Below, one piece after another: positions 11,501 to 23,142 of a DNA stretch of 64,000 nt. The notes below the pieces were generated by a model. The model had not been told where the DNA came from, did not search any database, and worked only from the letters and a program-made list of their open reading frames with translations. The translations under genes were made by a program, and so were the position numbers. Source of the DNA: Crambe crambe (Eukaryota > Porifera > Demospongiae > Poecilosclerida > Crambeidae); contig OZ004595.1 in assembly GCA_963924555.1 (NCBI GenBank), positions 4,334,599 to 4,398,598 on the forward strand, in the 5' to 3' direction. Every line of letters starts with the position of its first letter. Positions within the stretch are counted from its first letter, which is position 1.

Positions 11501-14500
11501 AAAGAGGATATCAAATGCACTGCTGCAGAACTAGCTACCCTATGGGATCCGGGACCCGTGTCTACGAAGCGTTCTAGCGTTCTAGTGTTGTCTACGTAGT
11601 GTATAAACTAACTGTGCTGTCTACGAAGCCTTCGAGAATTTGAGTCGTCCACGAAAGCACTCGAACGGCAATTGACAATTAGGACTTGAGCTGTACTTCA
11701 ATTTGAACAGTACCATTCCTTACCTGAGGTGTAGAGCTTCATGATGGTACCGGATGAAGCAATCGGGAGTTATGGCTGTCAAGCGTCCACAAAGGCACTC
11801 GGATGGCAATGACTTGAGCTTTACTTCAATTTGAACAATACCATTCCTTAGATCAGGTTTAGTGCTTCAATATGGTACCAAGATCGTAGATATAGGATGA
11901 AGCAGTCTAGAGTTATGGCTGTCAAGAAGAAGATTATTATTATTAATGAGCGTGGTCATTTTGCGTATCAAGCCTACATAATAAGTGAGTGCAAAAATTT
12001 TTTGTAAATAAAAGGTGAAGTAGGGATAGCCATAGGGATAGCCATAAAATTTAGCTGCATTCCTATCACTCCTACCCTCCTAATTTCAATAATCATGCCT
12101 ATCACCCAACTTAAATCCCCACTCTTCACTCCCCTTCAGCAATAAGTGAGTCAAGTAACCCCTTACCCATACCCATCACCAAACTCAAGAATCACAGCAA
12201 TAATATTATTACAAAACTATTATTCCTACTTCAGGATAGCAGCCTCGTATGAACTGCCATAGCTAGCTATAGGTAGTGGATGTAAATGTAGGGATTGTTT
12301 TCATACGAGGCTGCTATCCCTACTTAATTAACCTTTTTATTTAGAAGAAATTTTTTGTGCTCACTTGTTAAATCAAAACAAACAGTATAGTAGTTAAAAA
12401 TTAGCTACTACTATGACAGAAACTGTCACCTGATTGGTCAGTTGGTGATCAATATGAGGCCATGAGGCAGCCTATAACTGCATCATGTTCACTGCATCAT
12501 GATGACTGAGGTATTATGGAGGCAAGCCAATAACTGCATCATTAGCTACCAAAAGTACTGAACAATCGCACTCTCTGATATAACAGCTGCAAGAGCTGGG
12601 GGTCCCTAGACATAGGTGTAGTACTGGGTCAGGCCCAGGTCAGGCATTTGCCTGATCAATACAAGCCAACACATCTTCCACATCCTGATGGCCTCGCTTC
12701 AGGGAGGGTCTAGCTACAAGTGCATAACTTCAGAGAGAGTGGATAAGCAGCTCTCTGTTGAATGCAAATAGTCTTTAGTTTATACACCTCTGCTAGTCTG
12801 CTAGGCTGGGATCCCCATATCTACGTATGGGTCCCCAAATCTACCGTAGATATGGGGACGGGGGTCCCTATATCTATGTAGATTTAGGGATGAGGATCCC
12901 CATATCTACATAAATTTGGGGATGGGGGTCCCTAAAATGGGGGGTCCCCAAAACCTTATGACACTGGGTTTCATCTCTATGCACATGCGTACTATGAGTC
13001 AAAACGCACATGCGTATCACTAGGCAATTACAATGATACATACATAAAATGGATTCTAGTTGGGCTAGTACAAGCTCTGAGTCTGCTGAAAGTGCATCAG
13101 CTTCAACTGCAGGTATGAAATAAGTAGCTAATGTAGTTTTCTCCTGCATGTTAAGCTTGTTAATATAATTATATTTCTTTCCAGATGATCCTAGTAGATT
13201 AATATTGGGTAGTGGTAAAGTGAAGCAAAAGGAAAGAGAGAGGATGTGGGGTACTTTCTTCCATTCAAAAACATGTATAAAAGTGGAAACAATTGAAGCC
13301 ACTGGAACAGAAGCTTCCCTGACTCACAAAAATGGCGTTTAAGAAATTTTTCATTGAAGAAGATGAAGAAGTACAGCAACTCTCTTATGAAGAGTATAAT
13401 GCTTTAAAGTATACCACTGGCCATGATACATTCCACGAGCATTGCACAGTGACAAAATCTTCCCACATATTAAAAAGGAGTATATGACTTATTAGAAGAC
13501 AGTGAAGCAGAAGCTGACAGCTGTTCAGATATTTCTATAAAGTCTGAGGAAAGAGGTACGTCCTTCTACAAATGCTGACAGACTTGTTCATTAATGCATT
13601 TGCTAGCAGATGGATTGAGAAATACAAGATTGCCTGTCCAGAAGATGAACTGGATAATGTTGATTGAATGTCAAACTATATAATTATGTTGCTAGCTACT
13701 TAGAGTGTAACTGATAATTAAACATAATAATTATTATTATGGATAATGTTGATTGAATGTCAAAATTATGACATCTAGCTACTCCATTCTGTTCGCCAGG
13801 CCTCACTGCAAGAGGGTGATTTCATTTTCAGTTTCTTCATCATCTCAAGCTGCTCTTTTTCACTCTAGGCATCCCTTTAAAAATAACAATAAACCTAGCT
13901 ACATAGCTATAGGTATGAATGTTGATGTTTGGAGCACAAAAATTTCATTCTAATAGCAAACTATGAGAAGAAAGTGTTCATGATCATGCTTTAGCTGTGA
14001 GTTTGCAGTTACAGCTTCATCATAAAGTTTATCAAAAACACTTGAAAGCCTGTCATTGATCAGGGCCGGAGCCACAAAAAAATTAGTGGCCAGGTTAATA
14101 TATATGCAGGGTTTCATGAAATTTCATCTTAGGGGGGAAGCTCACTGATTGAGGGCTAGGGGGAGGGTGCGGAAGGAGGACGTGCCCCCTCCCGCGTGAA
14201 TCTCAAAATGCTTACTACTCTGAAGTATCCCAAATTCAGTGTTCTATCTAGAAATTATAATTTGGGGTAGAAGTGTTTGTTCTGATGGCAAGAGGCAAGC
14301 TACGTAGTTGAATAACTAGTAAGCCATGTAGACAATGTCATTATAACACGTCCTTTGTCCTTGTAATTTCAATTTGCATGCATAATGTGGTCACTGCTAT
14401 CTAGGCATGCAGTGTGTCAGGGCTGGATCCAGAATTTTTAGATAAGTGGAGTTGCAGGACTAGGAGCACAAACACTGGACCATAAGGAAAGATACAAGAA

Positions 14501-17500
14501 GGAGCATATTTATTTGGAGGACCCATGTTGGCTTCACTGGTACTCAAACTCGAAGTGACACATGCAAGGTCACGCCTCAAATTACAGTTAGTATGCACTG
14601 AGTTATCTAATGTGTGACCTTGAAAATGTAAGTCAAAATGTTCCAACAGATGTCTGAAGTGGTCACAGGTGTGATCGTAAAAGAAAATCAGTTAGTATGC
14701 ATGTGTGTGACCTTGAAAGTGAGAGCCAAAATGGATGTGTCATGTATAGCTACATTTTCTTTGACCATAGCCTTAACTGCATTAGTTTCTAGTTTAGTTA
14801 GTCCATACATGTAACATGTTCTTTCTTCTAATTACACTACTTTAGAGGAGAAATACAAGTTGTCAAAGAAAAATAGACATGGCTAAGTAAGAATTGTCAA
14901 ATTGCATTATCATTTTCAACCCCACCCCTGGATCCAGCCCTGTGTATAAGTGCTACACTCTATACTAATTTTAAGACTGTCTGCAGGTAAGTTTTGGGCT
15001 ACCCCACTTACCCCAGTAGATAGAACCCTGAAATTGGTCCTTCTGCTGAAGCTAAGCTGTCTGTGGATTATGTAGTTTGCTGAAGCAAAGTTAAGTAAAG
15101 TAATTGTGAGAAAAAGTGGTCAAAACCTGACCTATGGCTCTGACCCTGTTGATGGGTTATATTTCATACAGATATTGCTATTGATGAAAATGATCCATGC
15201 CATATCATGTGTGTACATGTAAACTTCATAGTTTCTGCTTTATAGAAGAATATTACTGCAACAGAAGACCTCTTCCAAATCCGAGTATTGCGTAGCAACC
15301 CGGATGTGCCGCGAGGATTTGTATTAGCCCTAATGGGCGCACGTGAGCTGTTTCCAATCCTGGTTACGTAGTCTATAATATATCTATGATAGAGAGTGCT
15401 ATCGCACTCTCTGATATGCTCTGCCCCTGTGCATGTGATTCATGGCCCCGTGCTCGTGATTTTTGGACCTTGACCTATATATAATATATGGACTGTCCTT
15501 GTCACCTTGAATTCCATTTTTAGTACACAAATTCATGCAAAAACAAAACAAATGATACAAGTCTCGCGTATCCAATCATTTACCTCCTTTTTATTGGGGT
15601 GGGGGGAGGGAAAGGTCTGGTCACATTCACATATAAACTTGTTCTAGTGCCACTATAGTGGTGCTGTGGTTCATTCTACTGCATTAATATGTCACCGTGC
15701 GTCATTCCTGCCACCTAGCTGGTAAAACTATGGTATGCATAATGATTCATGGAGCTAGTATGGGGGATAGGAATCCTCATAGTTGCCAACTGTCCAGATT
15801 TGGCCGAGACACTCACGATATTATACCTCTTGTCCCGGTCTCACCCGACATATTGTCCCGACAGATAGAGCTACAAGGTAGTCTCGCTGGCCAAGGAAAG
15901 AATCGAGTCACGAAACTACTACTACAGTAGTACTTCAGCTATAGCATTTATTACGCACGCACGCTCAGCACACATCATGTGATAAACAAATGACATCATG
16001 AAATCCAACGTGTCAGTGTGAGATCTCTCGGTTTTCTTACAACCTGCATCTTTTACTTTTACTACATCTTAAGCTAGTTTAATACCGAGGTCAAGTTTAA
16101 TCAAGATGGGCATGTTTAATAAAAAGTGGGCGTGGTCTAGAAAATTTTCGCGCGTGCCTGTGGCGCGCATAGACTGTCCCTATCCAAAAGTTGGCAACTA
16201 TGTAGGAAGCCAGGGTGCTCCATCTGCTGGTGCATCCCTACTTTTTGCCTTGGCACCGGAGTGCTGAGGTACAGGCGACTATGGTACAAGGGAACTATGG
16301 TACATACGTCTTATTAGTGCTGGTCACATGACTTGTGACCAATCAGATTCTCTGAAAAGTGTGCTTTAAATCTCATAAAGCACACTTTCATGTGCACTAA
16401 ATATTTAGTGCACACTTGAGAAACTGTGCTGAAGGTACATAGGAGCCTAGTGGAAGATCCACTAGGACTATGACCTTCCAGCCTCAGTCCCTAGTGCTTA
16501 CAGTAAGTATATGTCTTAATGTTTTCTTTTATAGACTTTAGCATTTCACTTTTTACATTGGGTTTCAAACAGGAAAACCTCAGGAATTTACCTCATTTAT
16601 TTTTTTGAATATTATTAAATTAGAGCATTCTTACTGAACCAAAGTGTGTCAGAGCTTGCTAGGTACCAGGGCTAGCTAGGGCTAGGCTAGGGCTAGGGTT
16701 CTGTAAGGACCAACTGGAATTTGATTGGTCACAAGTCATGTGACCAGCACTAAAATGTTTAGATCACTCTTTTCTAGCTCCATGTGTTTTAATGCATGGT
16801 GCACTCGAATGATGCTATAATGCTCTCGGTGATGTAATCGGCTCGTGCATTACATTCACCTCGAGCATTATAGCATCATTCTCGTGCAGGTGCATTAAAA
16901 CACTTAGAGCTAGAAAAGAGTGAACTAAATATTACTTAGTAGCACGTGCAAATAGTTATATGCATGCGTATGACCTTGACCTTACAAGCCACATGTATGT
17001 ACGAGCAGCAGGCTAGGCAAGTTAATGATTATCTGAGAGCAAACAGCAAGACCAGAGTGTAAAAATTAACCTCATGATCGTCTGAACAGCTAATAACAAG
17101 CTACAAAGCCAAGCTGCAAGATCAGGCATATTATAATAACAGAAAGTAAGCAAGAAAACCAACATGAATGCCATAAATACCGAGAGCAGAGGGTACAAAG
17201 CTCAAATCATCTAGCAGGATATAGCCAGGATATAGCCAGCATCAATCCTCCCCTCTCAACCGCTTAGAAGGAATTGGCTTATCAAAACGGTTTGGGCTTC
17301 CCTTATACCATGTATCTCTTACATGTCAATTATCTCCCCCACACTGTAAAAACAAAAGTGTTTGCTGCACACCATTTTGTCCCAATACACACACTGTTTT
17401 TGTTTTTGGTGTGTGTATTGGGCACTTTCATTTTTACAGTGCACAGACCTGAAACACTGGATGCTCTACTGAAATGAAATATAATGGAAGAATAAGACCA

Positions 17501-19367
17501 CTAACTTGGATATTTGACCTCCCCCAAAACCCCCCAATATACAGCAAGGTCATCAAGATGCAATTTGACTTATCCAACTCTTTTTTAACCAGATAACTAG
17601 TCATCCCTACATCACCATCATTTATTGATAGTGACCTACTATTAAAAGGCTTCGTCAATCAAGCCTTAATTGGAGCATGCACATTATGCACTTGCAGGGC
17701 GCTACTTTGCACGACACAAACACGTATGTATGTACCAGGCACATTTTATTAATTTCAACCTGAGAGTCAGTTCGTTCGCTCCACTCACTCACTGAAATTG
17801 ATAACTTAACAAGATTGCTAAGTCAACTGTTGCATGTGGAAATCCAATATGTGAATTTGTTTTGTCAATGTCACATTCAGATTGATAAACATTTTCTCAA
17901 CAATAGTAACTATTATTAATAACTTAGAAAGATTGCTAAGTCAAATGTGCATGTGTAGCTATCGTGCCTAAATAATGTAATTCAATGAGCTTTGATAAAT
18001 CACATAGTGAGTTATCCTGGGAATACTCATGCATCTACACTGTAAAAACTAATGTGTAAAAGCAACCCATTTTTAGGTTATCTGAGTTACAAATTGCAAC
18101 TCAGATAACCTAAAAATGGGTTGCTTTTACACATTTATTTTTACAGTGTAATATGTAATCAATATCCCACACATTAATCTTGTAAGGGATTAACGACTCA
18201 CGGGTACATGGAAGGTCCTCTTCTCCTGGTGCTCTGTAGTAGCCTTCCACACAAGGACATACTACCAACCCAGGTTCTACACCCACACTGTTCTCAGGAC
18301 AGTCACGACACTCACCATAAGTCATTGACAAGTAAGTACCAGCCATACAAGCTGTAAATAACACAGTTTCATATTATTCATGATAAATTATCCTATGCAG
18401 TCTAACCTCCAGTACATGATGTTCTATTCTCTGTTGCCCGGAATCCTTGGTTGCACTGACAACCTGACACAACACTCCATGTCCCTCCTGGGCTACAGGT
18501 CAGACTTGGTGCTGCTCCACTCTCAGTATGTGCATTTGCTACACACTGTCCTGTCACTCTGAGTGGTTCTTGACTTGGTGTTGAAATTCGAGGGGAGAGG
18601 GTCTCTGGTCGAATCATAAATTCTACAGTTTCTTGGGGGCAGACATTGTAGAATACTATGATACGAGTAACTGCTATACATGTGTCTTCATCTCTAATAG
18701 CAAGGTAGAATCCACTTTCACTAGTTGCAAAGTTGAGAAACCTGGTCTGATTCTGTAGATCGTTATCATTAGGGACTAATCTACTTATTAGCACATAGTT
18801 ACTGGTATCCCTGGCTGCAACACTGTTAATAGTAGACGTCTCATATCCATACCATGAGGAGATCCTTGAGCAACCCTCAACACAACCTCGCTGCTCAAAT
18901 TCTATTTGTATACTGACTTGAGGCAAACGAGTCCCATCGACTGTTGTTCTGTTAATGAACTGTGTAATCAGCCAGTTATTCTGGACACCATCTATAAAAC
19001 CACATGAAGTCACAACCTGTCGGCAAGCATTGTCAGCACTCTGGAACCACTGCAAATATAAAACACACTAGAAGTAAAATTCTAGCAAATCCATTTCACT
19101 TACAGTAGCTCCTCTGCCTTGTGACTGAATACCATCAACATCCACCTGCTGCCATGCAGCACTAGTTTGTGATGAGAGTAAACAGATGTAGTTGAAAGAG
19201 TCCATCAGTATCCTTGCATTGACAGGGTATACTGGAGGAGCAACTCCTGGCACGTTGGGTATAGTACTTGTACAGAATGAGTCACCATCTCCAGGAGCCT
19301 GAGCAATTATCACTGATGGCAGAGCAGTCAGACACATGAAAAAAACACCACTATACATTATGCCCAC
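8595..19367 (-). CDS. Gene B: intact kinase-less Eph-like receptor, 569 aa
   Basis: Six exons: 19367-19104, 19049-18407, 18351-18202, 10308-10120, 9939-9811, 8929-8595. Lengths sum to 570 codons including stop; every border is GT..AG and from LBD onward every intron is phase 1. Order: signal peptide (CLTALPSVIIAQA), Eph LBD ([31 protein letters not shown]), Cys-rich [14 protein letters not shown]-like ([22 protein letters not shown]), one FN3 ([36 protein letters not shown]), transmembrane helix about 466-489, basic HYKRR stop, 80-residue tail. Tail tyrosines: Y520 (NLAY), Y538 (NPSY, PTB-type) and Y562 (TYEVI, SH2-type). No kinase. The start could also be the internal Met three codons on. 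An AATAAA overlaps the region right after the stop. The EGF-FN3 intron (18201-10309) is swollen by repeats. Confidence 0.85.
10941..11348. mobile_element. Large foldback element, family 1 (about 408 bp palindrome)
   Basis: Two long arms (starting GAGAGTAAAAATATTTCTTC and ending GAAGAAATGTTTTTACTCTC) fold on each other over nearly their whole length, including internal GGTGCTGGCTATGTACTGCA and its complement, around the centre TTTTGGCTACACCTTGCAG. It is followed by a tail (11349-11975) that matches the tail of the 29755-30555 element, with the segment TTCAATTTGAACARTACCATTCCTT present twice in tandem. The usual terminal hairpin is not at the end of this tail. Confidence 0.75.
11981..12371. mobile_element. 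Foldback element, family 3
   Basis: Ends are GTGAGTGCAAAAATTTTTTG and AAATTTTTTGTGCTCACTTG, and an internal hairpin pairs GGATAGCAGCCTCGTATGAA with its complement. A partial relative starts at 8963. The sequence after it (12372-12582) ends in CGCACTCTCTGA followed by T, the same terminus as the hairpin-ended elements elsewhere, so this may be one composite unit. Confidence 0.6.
12806..12960. repeat. Tandem near-palindromic repeat of GGGGATCCCCATATCTAC type
   Basis: Units of roughly 35-45 bp alternate between GGGGRTCCCYATATCTACGTA and its near complement, producing repeated GGGG..CCCC symmetry. It is a G/C-run-rich island in an AT-rich intron of gene B. I do not recognise a family. Confidence 0.5.
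13049..13332 (+). other. Possible two-exon coding fragment, function unknown
   Basis: ATG at 13049 opens a serine-rich stretch (MDSSWASTSSESAESASAST) ending at a GT donor near 13113 in phase 1. A pyrimidine-tract AG acceptor near 13184 continues in phase (DDPSRLILGSGKVKQKERE) to a stop at about 13332. It lies inside the repeat-rich intron of gene B on the opposite strand and may belong to a transposon. I do not recognise the product. Confidence 0.25.
14418..14942. mobile_element. hAT-like non-autonomous element
   Basis: Perfect 15-bp terminal inverted repeats, CAGGGCTGGATCCAG and its complement, bound 525 bp. CAGGG..CCCTG ends are typical of hAT elements, but I see no clean 8-bp target duplication in the flanks. 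There is no coding region. A tandem internal duplication is visible (two copies of a CATGTGTGACCTTGAAA-like block). Confidence 0.55.
15391..15414 (+). repeat. Terminal hairpin AGAGAGTGCTATCGCACTCTCTGA
   Basis: This is a copy of the 22-nt hairpin followed by GA and then T that ends the elements at 29598, 30555 and 62114. The body upstream (about 15280-15390) is not clearly related to those tails, so this is either another family member or a fragment. Confidence 0.5.
15779..16201. mobile_element. MITE with ATAGTTGCCAACT ends
   Basis: Terminal inverted repeats ATAGTTGCCAACT / AGTTGGCAACTAT enclose about 420 bp that include CGCGCGTGCCTGTGGCGCGC. Superfamily is uncertain; a TA duplication is possible but not clear. 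It is the first of four adjacent inverted-repeat units in this part of the gene B intron. Confidence 0.5.
16314..16752. mobile_element. Inverted-repeat element, TTAGTGCTGGTCACATGACT ends
   Basis: About 32-bp terminal inverted repeats (TTAGTGCTGGTCACATGACT at the left, AGTCATGTGACCAGCACTAA at the right) bound roughly 440 bp. Inside are nested hairpins (AAAGTGTGCTTTA / TAAAGCACACTTT and GTGCACTAAATATTTAGTGCAC) and a GGGCTAGGCTAG tandem stretch. Confidence 0.6.
16757..16930. mobile_element. Palindromic foldback MITE
   Basis: Arms ATCACTCTTTTCTAGCTC and GAGCTAGAAAAGAGTGA continue inward through GATGCTATAATGCTC and its complement to a centre near 16845, so almost all 174 bp can fold. It abuts the element ending at 16752. 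Confidence 0.6.
17342..17441. mobile_element. CACTGTAAAAA-family MITE with empty site in gene F
   Basis: It has 100 bp with CACTGTAAAAACAAAAGTG and CACTTTCATTTTTACAGTG ends, flanked by CA on both sides. The duplicated intron of gene F at 43465-43485 reads CTCCCCCACAGACCTG without it, so insertion happened after the B/F duplication with a 2-bp duplication. Confidence 0.75.
18038..18148. mobile_element. CACTGTAAAAA-type MITE, near-perfect palindrome
   Basis: It has 111 bp with TA on both sides. The interior arms (AAGCAACCCATTTTTAGGTT and its complement) differ from the other copies although the ends match, so this is a sister subfamily sharing terminal sequences. It lies about 50 bp from the EGF exon of gene B. 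Confidence 0.7.
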
Positions 19368-19734
19368 AGCTATTGCAGTCTACAATGAGCTAGTCAAAAA
19401 TAGCTAGGCAGCCCAGACTCTATTGCTCATATATACAGATTTGGCAATAAATGGGTGTGGTAGGGCTAGCTACAATATCTATGAATATGATTGCCAGTCT
19501 ATTTGTATTCACATGCATACTTGATATTATAGCTAGCTACGTATCTAGTTACAGCAGGCTGATCAAAGTTCTTAATAGCTATCCAATACATGTGTATAGC
19601 TAGCTAATAGTGTAGTAGATTCACTTCTAGCTAGTATTTGACTATTTTTACTTTAATAGCTACAGGTAGCTATAGGTAGCTGTTATAGTATTCAAGTATC
19701 GTCATAGTGTTGACTGTAACTGCCTCTACATGAC

Positions 19735-19830
19735 TAGAATTTCCTTCTTATTGATAGAACAAGACATAGACAGTATAATTTCTGTTACCAAAGTTGGGGA
19801 TCCCACATTATTATAAGGTAACTGAGTCAC
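19735..19830 (-). pseudogene. FN3a remnant upstream of gene B
   Basis: Same relic as at 243-345 and 45765-45860: part of an FN3a exon (TTATTGATAGAACAAGACAT on the plus strand), shortened and without splice borders, between the tail exon of one array unit and the signal-peptide exon of the next. Confidence 0.6.
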
Positions 19831-21249
19831 CGGGTAGCTGAACTGAATAAAGATTTGACTGATTTAGGCAAGTCTGTGTGAGCCTCACACTGTTGTAAGT
19901 TGGCTCTATAGCTAACCATGTAATTTCAGAGACTCCAACCATACTGATTCATCAGTATTTTTACTGAAATTTGACCAAAAATACTGAAGAATTTTCAAAA
20001 ATAATAAACTTACTATACACATTTTATATTAGCATTACTATGAAAATGGCTGAAATACTGAAATCCATGGTAAAATATATACTGAAAATGGGAGCACTTT
20101 ATACTGAAATCAAAGTTCACAGGTTGGAGGCACTGTAATTTAGCTAGCTAGTTGATTGGTATATCCTATGCCTACTTGCTGTGTCGAAGGCTAGCTACTA
20201 CAGAGCACATTGACAATACATTAGTAGGCGTGAAAGAGAAAGTGGACCTGGTAAAGGTCCCCTTTTTCTAGTCACACCTTCTCCTACTGGCCGCGACCTT
20301 TGTCACATCTTGCAGCTGCAGATAGATGAAAATGAAACGAACAACACACTCAGGCAGCCTACCCATAAGTTATACTGATAAGCTCCCGACCACCCATTAC
20401 ATGGGTAATTGGGTGGGTGGAGAAAACCAGCTTTTCAAGATCTGAAGTTGCTAGCCACTGTTGCCATCCTCATAAATATATATAGCTATGCGCAATGACA
20501 TAATTACTGTGCCTCCATGCAGTGATGTCATCACTCTACTTGTGCCATACATTGGCTGCACACCTCCCTCTTTTAACCAAAATTGTCTATAGGATAAACT
20601 CTACTAAAAATCTCCCAAACACATAGCTAAGTGCTAAAATCTATCATCAATATAGGTCAGTCTTTTCATTGACCAGATGCATGAAGATCATGATGATTGT
20701 TGTGACAGTAGCTAAGTTCATTAGTAGAGTGAATTAAGGATCATTGCCACATGTTGAACTCTTCCATTACTGTGCATGGTCAATAACTTCATAGGTTCCA
20801 GTCATGTCGGACTCACCCTCTATGTTACTATTCCTTGAGGACTCATATGATGGGATTTCATTTAAGTCAAAACTTGCCCCAACTTGTAGCTTGGATCCAT
20901 ATGAAAAATTATCTTTCAAATCAAAGCTTGCCTCCACTTGTGAATGACTGTGTGGAAAGTGCTGAATCCTTCTCTTATAGTGTATGGTAGTGGCCAACAG
21001 CAGCAGAATAATAGCAATCAATACCAGAACTATCAGCACTAAAACTATCACTCCAATTGCGGCTCCTGACAATGGAATACCTACATACAGTGACAATAAT
21101 ATAGTTATCGTCTGTTATGGAACTGGAATAACTAGAGATGCTCGTATAGCATTAGTTGGGCGAGCAAGCAGCCAGTGGTCATTTCAATGTGTTCCTCCCT
21201 TATATAGCCCCAACAGTGACTTTCGATATCTAGCTATTCAGGTTGTTAA

Positions 21250-21645
21250 CTGACTTGGTGCATTCCCAGTTAGCATTAGAGTGTCTTCTCTGAACCCAGG
21301 CTACCACTCCTGTTCAGACTCAGTAGCTAGTCTCTCAAATAATGAGCCCTCATATGCTCTAATCTGGCAGCTCTGTGTTCTGCTGACTCTGCTCTCCTTC
21401 TGGCTCTCATTTCCTCTGCTCTTGCAGCATTATCTTCTGCTGACTCTGTACATTCCCTCCTCCTGGCTCTATCTGTCGCATTTCTTTGCTAGTCTTGTTT
21501 TTCTCTGTTCCTTTGACTCTGTTCTCCTTCTAGCTCTGTCTCTTTCATTTCCTTCATGAGGTCTCGCTCTTCTTTGCTGGTCAGTTTCTAGAGGGTGTTC
21601 TGGGGCCCTCCTTCGCTTGTTTTCTGGTTCTCTGGGTTCCATAAT
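21250..21645 (-). other. Arg/Glu-rich repeat protein fragment in pseudogene C flank
   Basis: The minus strand starts with a Met (MEPREPENKRRRAPEHP) and runs through RDRARRRTESKEQRKTRLAK, then in another frame ARRRAESAEHRAARLEHMRA to a stop. The repeat pattern matches the fragment at 1870-2180. It probably derives from a transposon protein with RRRAESAEQRxARL repeats; no catalytic domain follows. Confidence 0.4.
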
Positions 21646-23004
21646 ACTCGCTACAATAGTGTTTCAACTTCAAGCTTAACGAAAATGATTGCTTATTATG
21701 ACGTTGCTTAGTAGCTATTTCATGCGCATGCGTAAGCGCATGCGCATTTTGAGTGACGTACGTTACATATAAATATCGCGAATTTCCATTTTGACCAATT
21801 AGTGTGGGGCTTCGCTCGCTTCGCTCGCTCGCCAATAATAATAGTTATAGTCTTAAAAAGAATAGAAAGTCTTGCTAGCTGTAAGATATAGACACTAAAA
21901 TTTCAGGCTCATGCAGGCACAATTACTATGAGGCAATTTTCATTGTTGAGTCAGCATTTTGATTATTTGTTATTGATGGATTAAATGAGTAGTGCTTAGT
22001 AAAATCATTGATGGTCAATCTGTTCCAGTAAGGAACGAAAAGTTTGACTCTCTGAAACCTCTGATTAATAAGATCAGCCCTGATGACTGGAAGAACTGTC
22101 GATATGGACAACTGGAACTCTTATCATCTTAGCAATCACCATCATGAGCCACAGGTATTATCCATTTTATAAAGAACTACAGTCCAATTAGGTTCTCTAA
22201 CACAAATGACATATGCAGTATAGAGCACATGGTGAAAAGCTCCCTCAAAACAACAATAACAATAACAACAACAAACTAAAAAATAAAATAAAAACTGAGA
22301 AGAGAATCCTCAGCCATCAGATGTAATTTGAGTCTATGTAGTATACAGCCGTAGCTATTAGCATGTGGAAAGTTAGGCTAAGTATGATCTCGTCAGAAGT
22401 CACAATTTGCAGTTCCTATAGCTAGGGTTGGGCAATATGGGAAATATTCAGTTCTCAGCTTCTGTATTGTCCCCCTCTTTACAATCAGGCTGATACTGCC
22501 AGCCTTGAACTAAATAGCTTCCCCCCAGTCAGGAATAATAATTAGATCTATATTTAATATATGATTCAGTATGTCATCATTGAATAAGTTCCTTGCTTGA
22601 TGTTAGCTATCCCTACATAACTTTCATTTTACAATAAATGTTTAAAAAAAATATTATTATCATGTTTATTGTGTACTTAAGTTGATATCATCAAACAGAT
22701 CATATCTGATCGTAACCCTGTTACAGATAGTAAGTTTCCGGTTTATACTTGCACCTCTTTCTCAGAAAGAGGTAGTGGTCCGTAAACAATAACATGATGC
22801 AGATCTACTAATGCACACACATACTCTTGCTCCTACAGAGTACTGATTGCACACGCTGTTGTGCATATTATCACTTATACAGCTATGATAAAAAGAAGAT
22901 TGACTATGTTACTATGTTTTATTACTAGGTTTTATTTTTATATATGTAGCTCAGGGCAGTATATTGTATGTTGCACAATATCCTCACTGTTGACATAATT
23001 TGTA

Positions 23005-23142
23005 TAGGTAATCACATGCTTTTGAGTGTAATTTGGGTATGATTGCATGAGGAACTGGCTAGGTAATTGCATGAGGCAAAGCCGAGTGCAATTTTAGACA
23101 GTTCCGAATGCCAAATTGCACAAAAAAGCATGTGATTGCCTA
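23005..23142. mobile_element. MITE with TAGGTAATCACATGCTTTT ends
   Basis: Terminal inverted repeats TAGGTAATCACATGC / GCATGTGATTGCCTA bound 138 bp; inner ATTGCATGAGG motifs repeat. A second copy is at 37946-38049. Confidence 0.6.
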
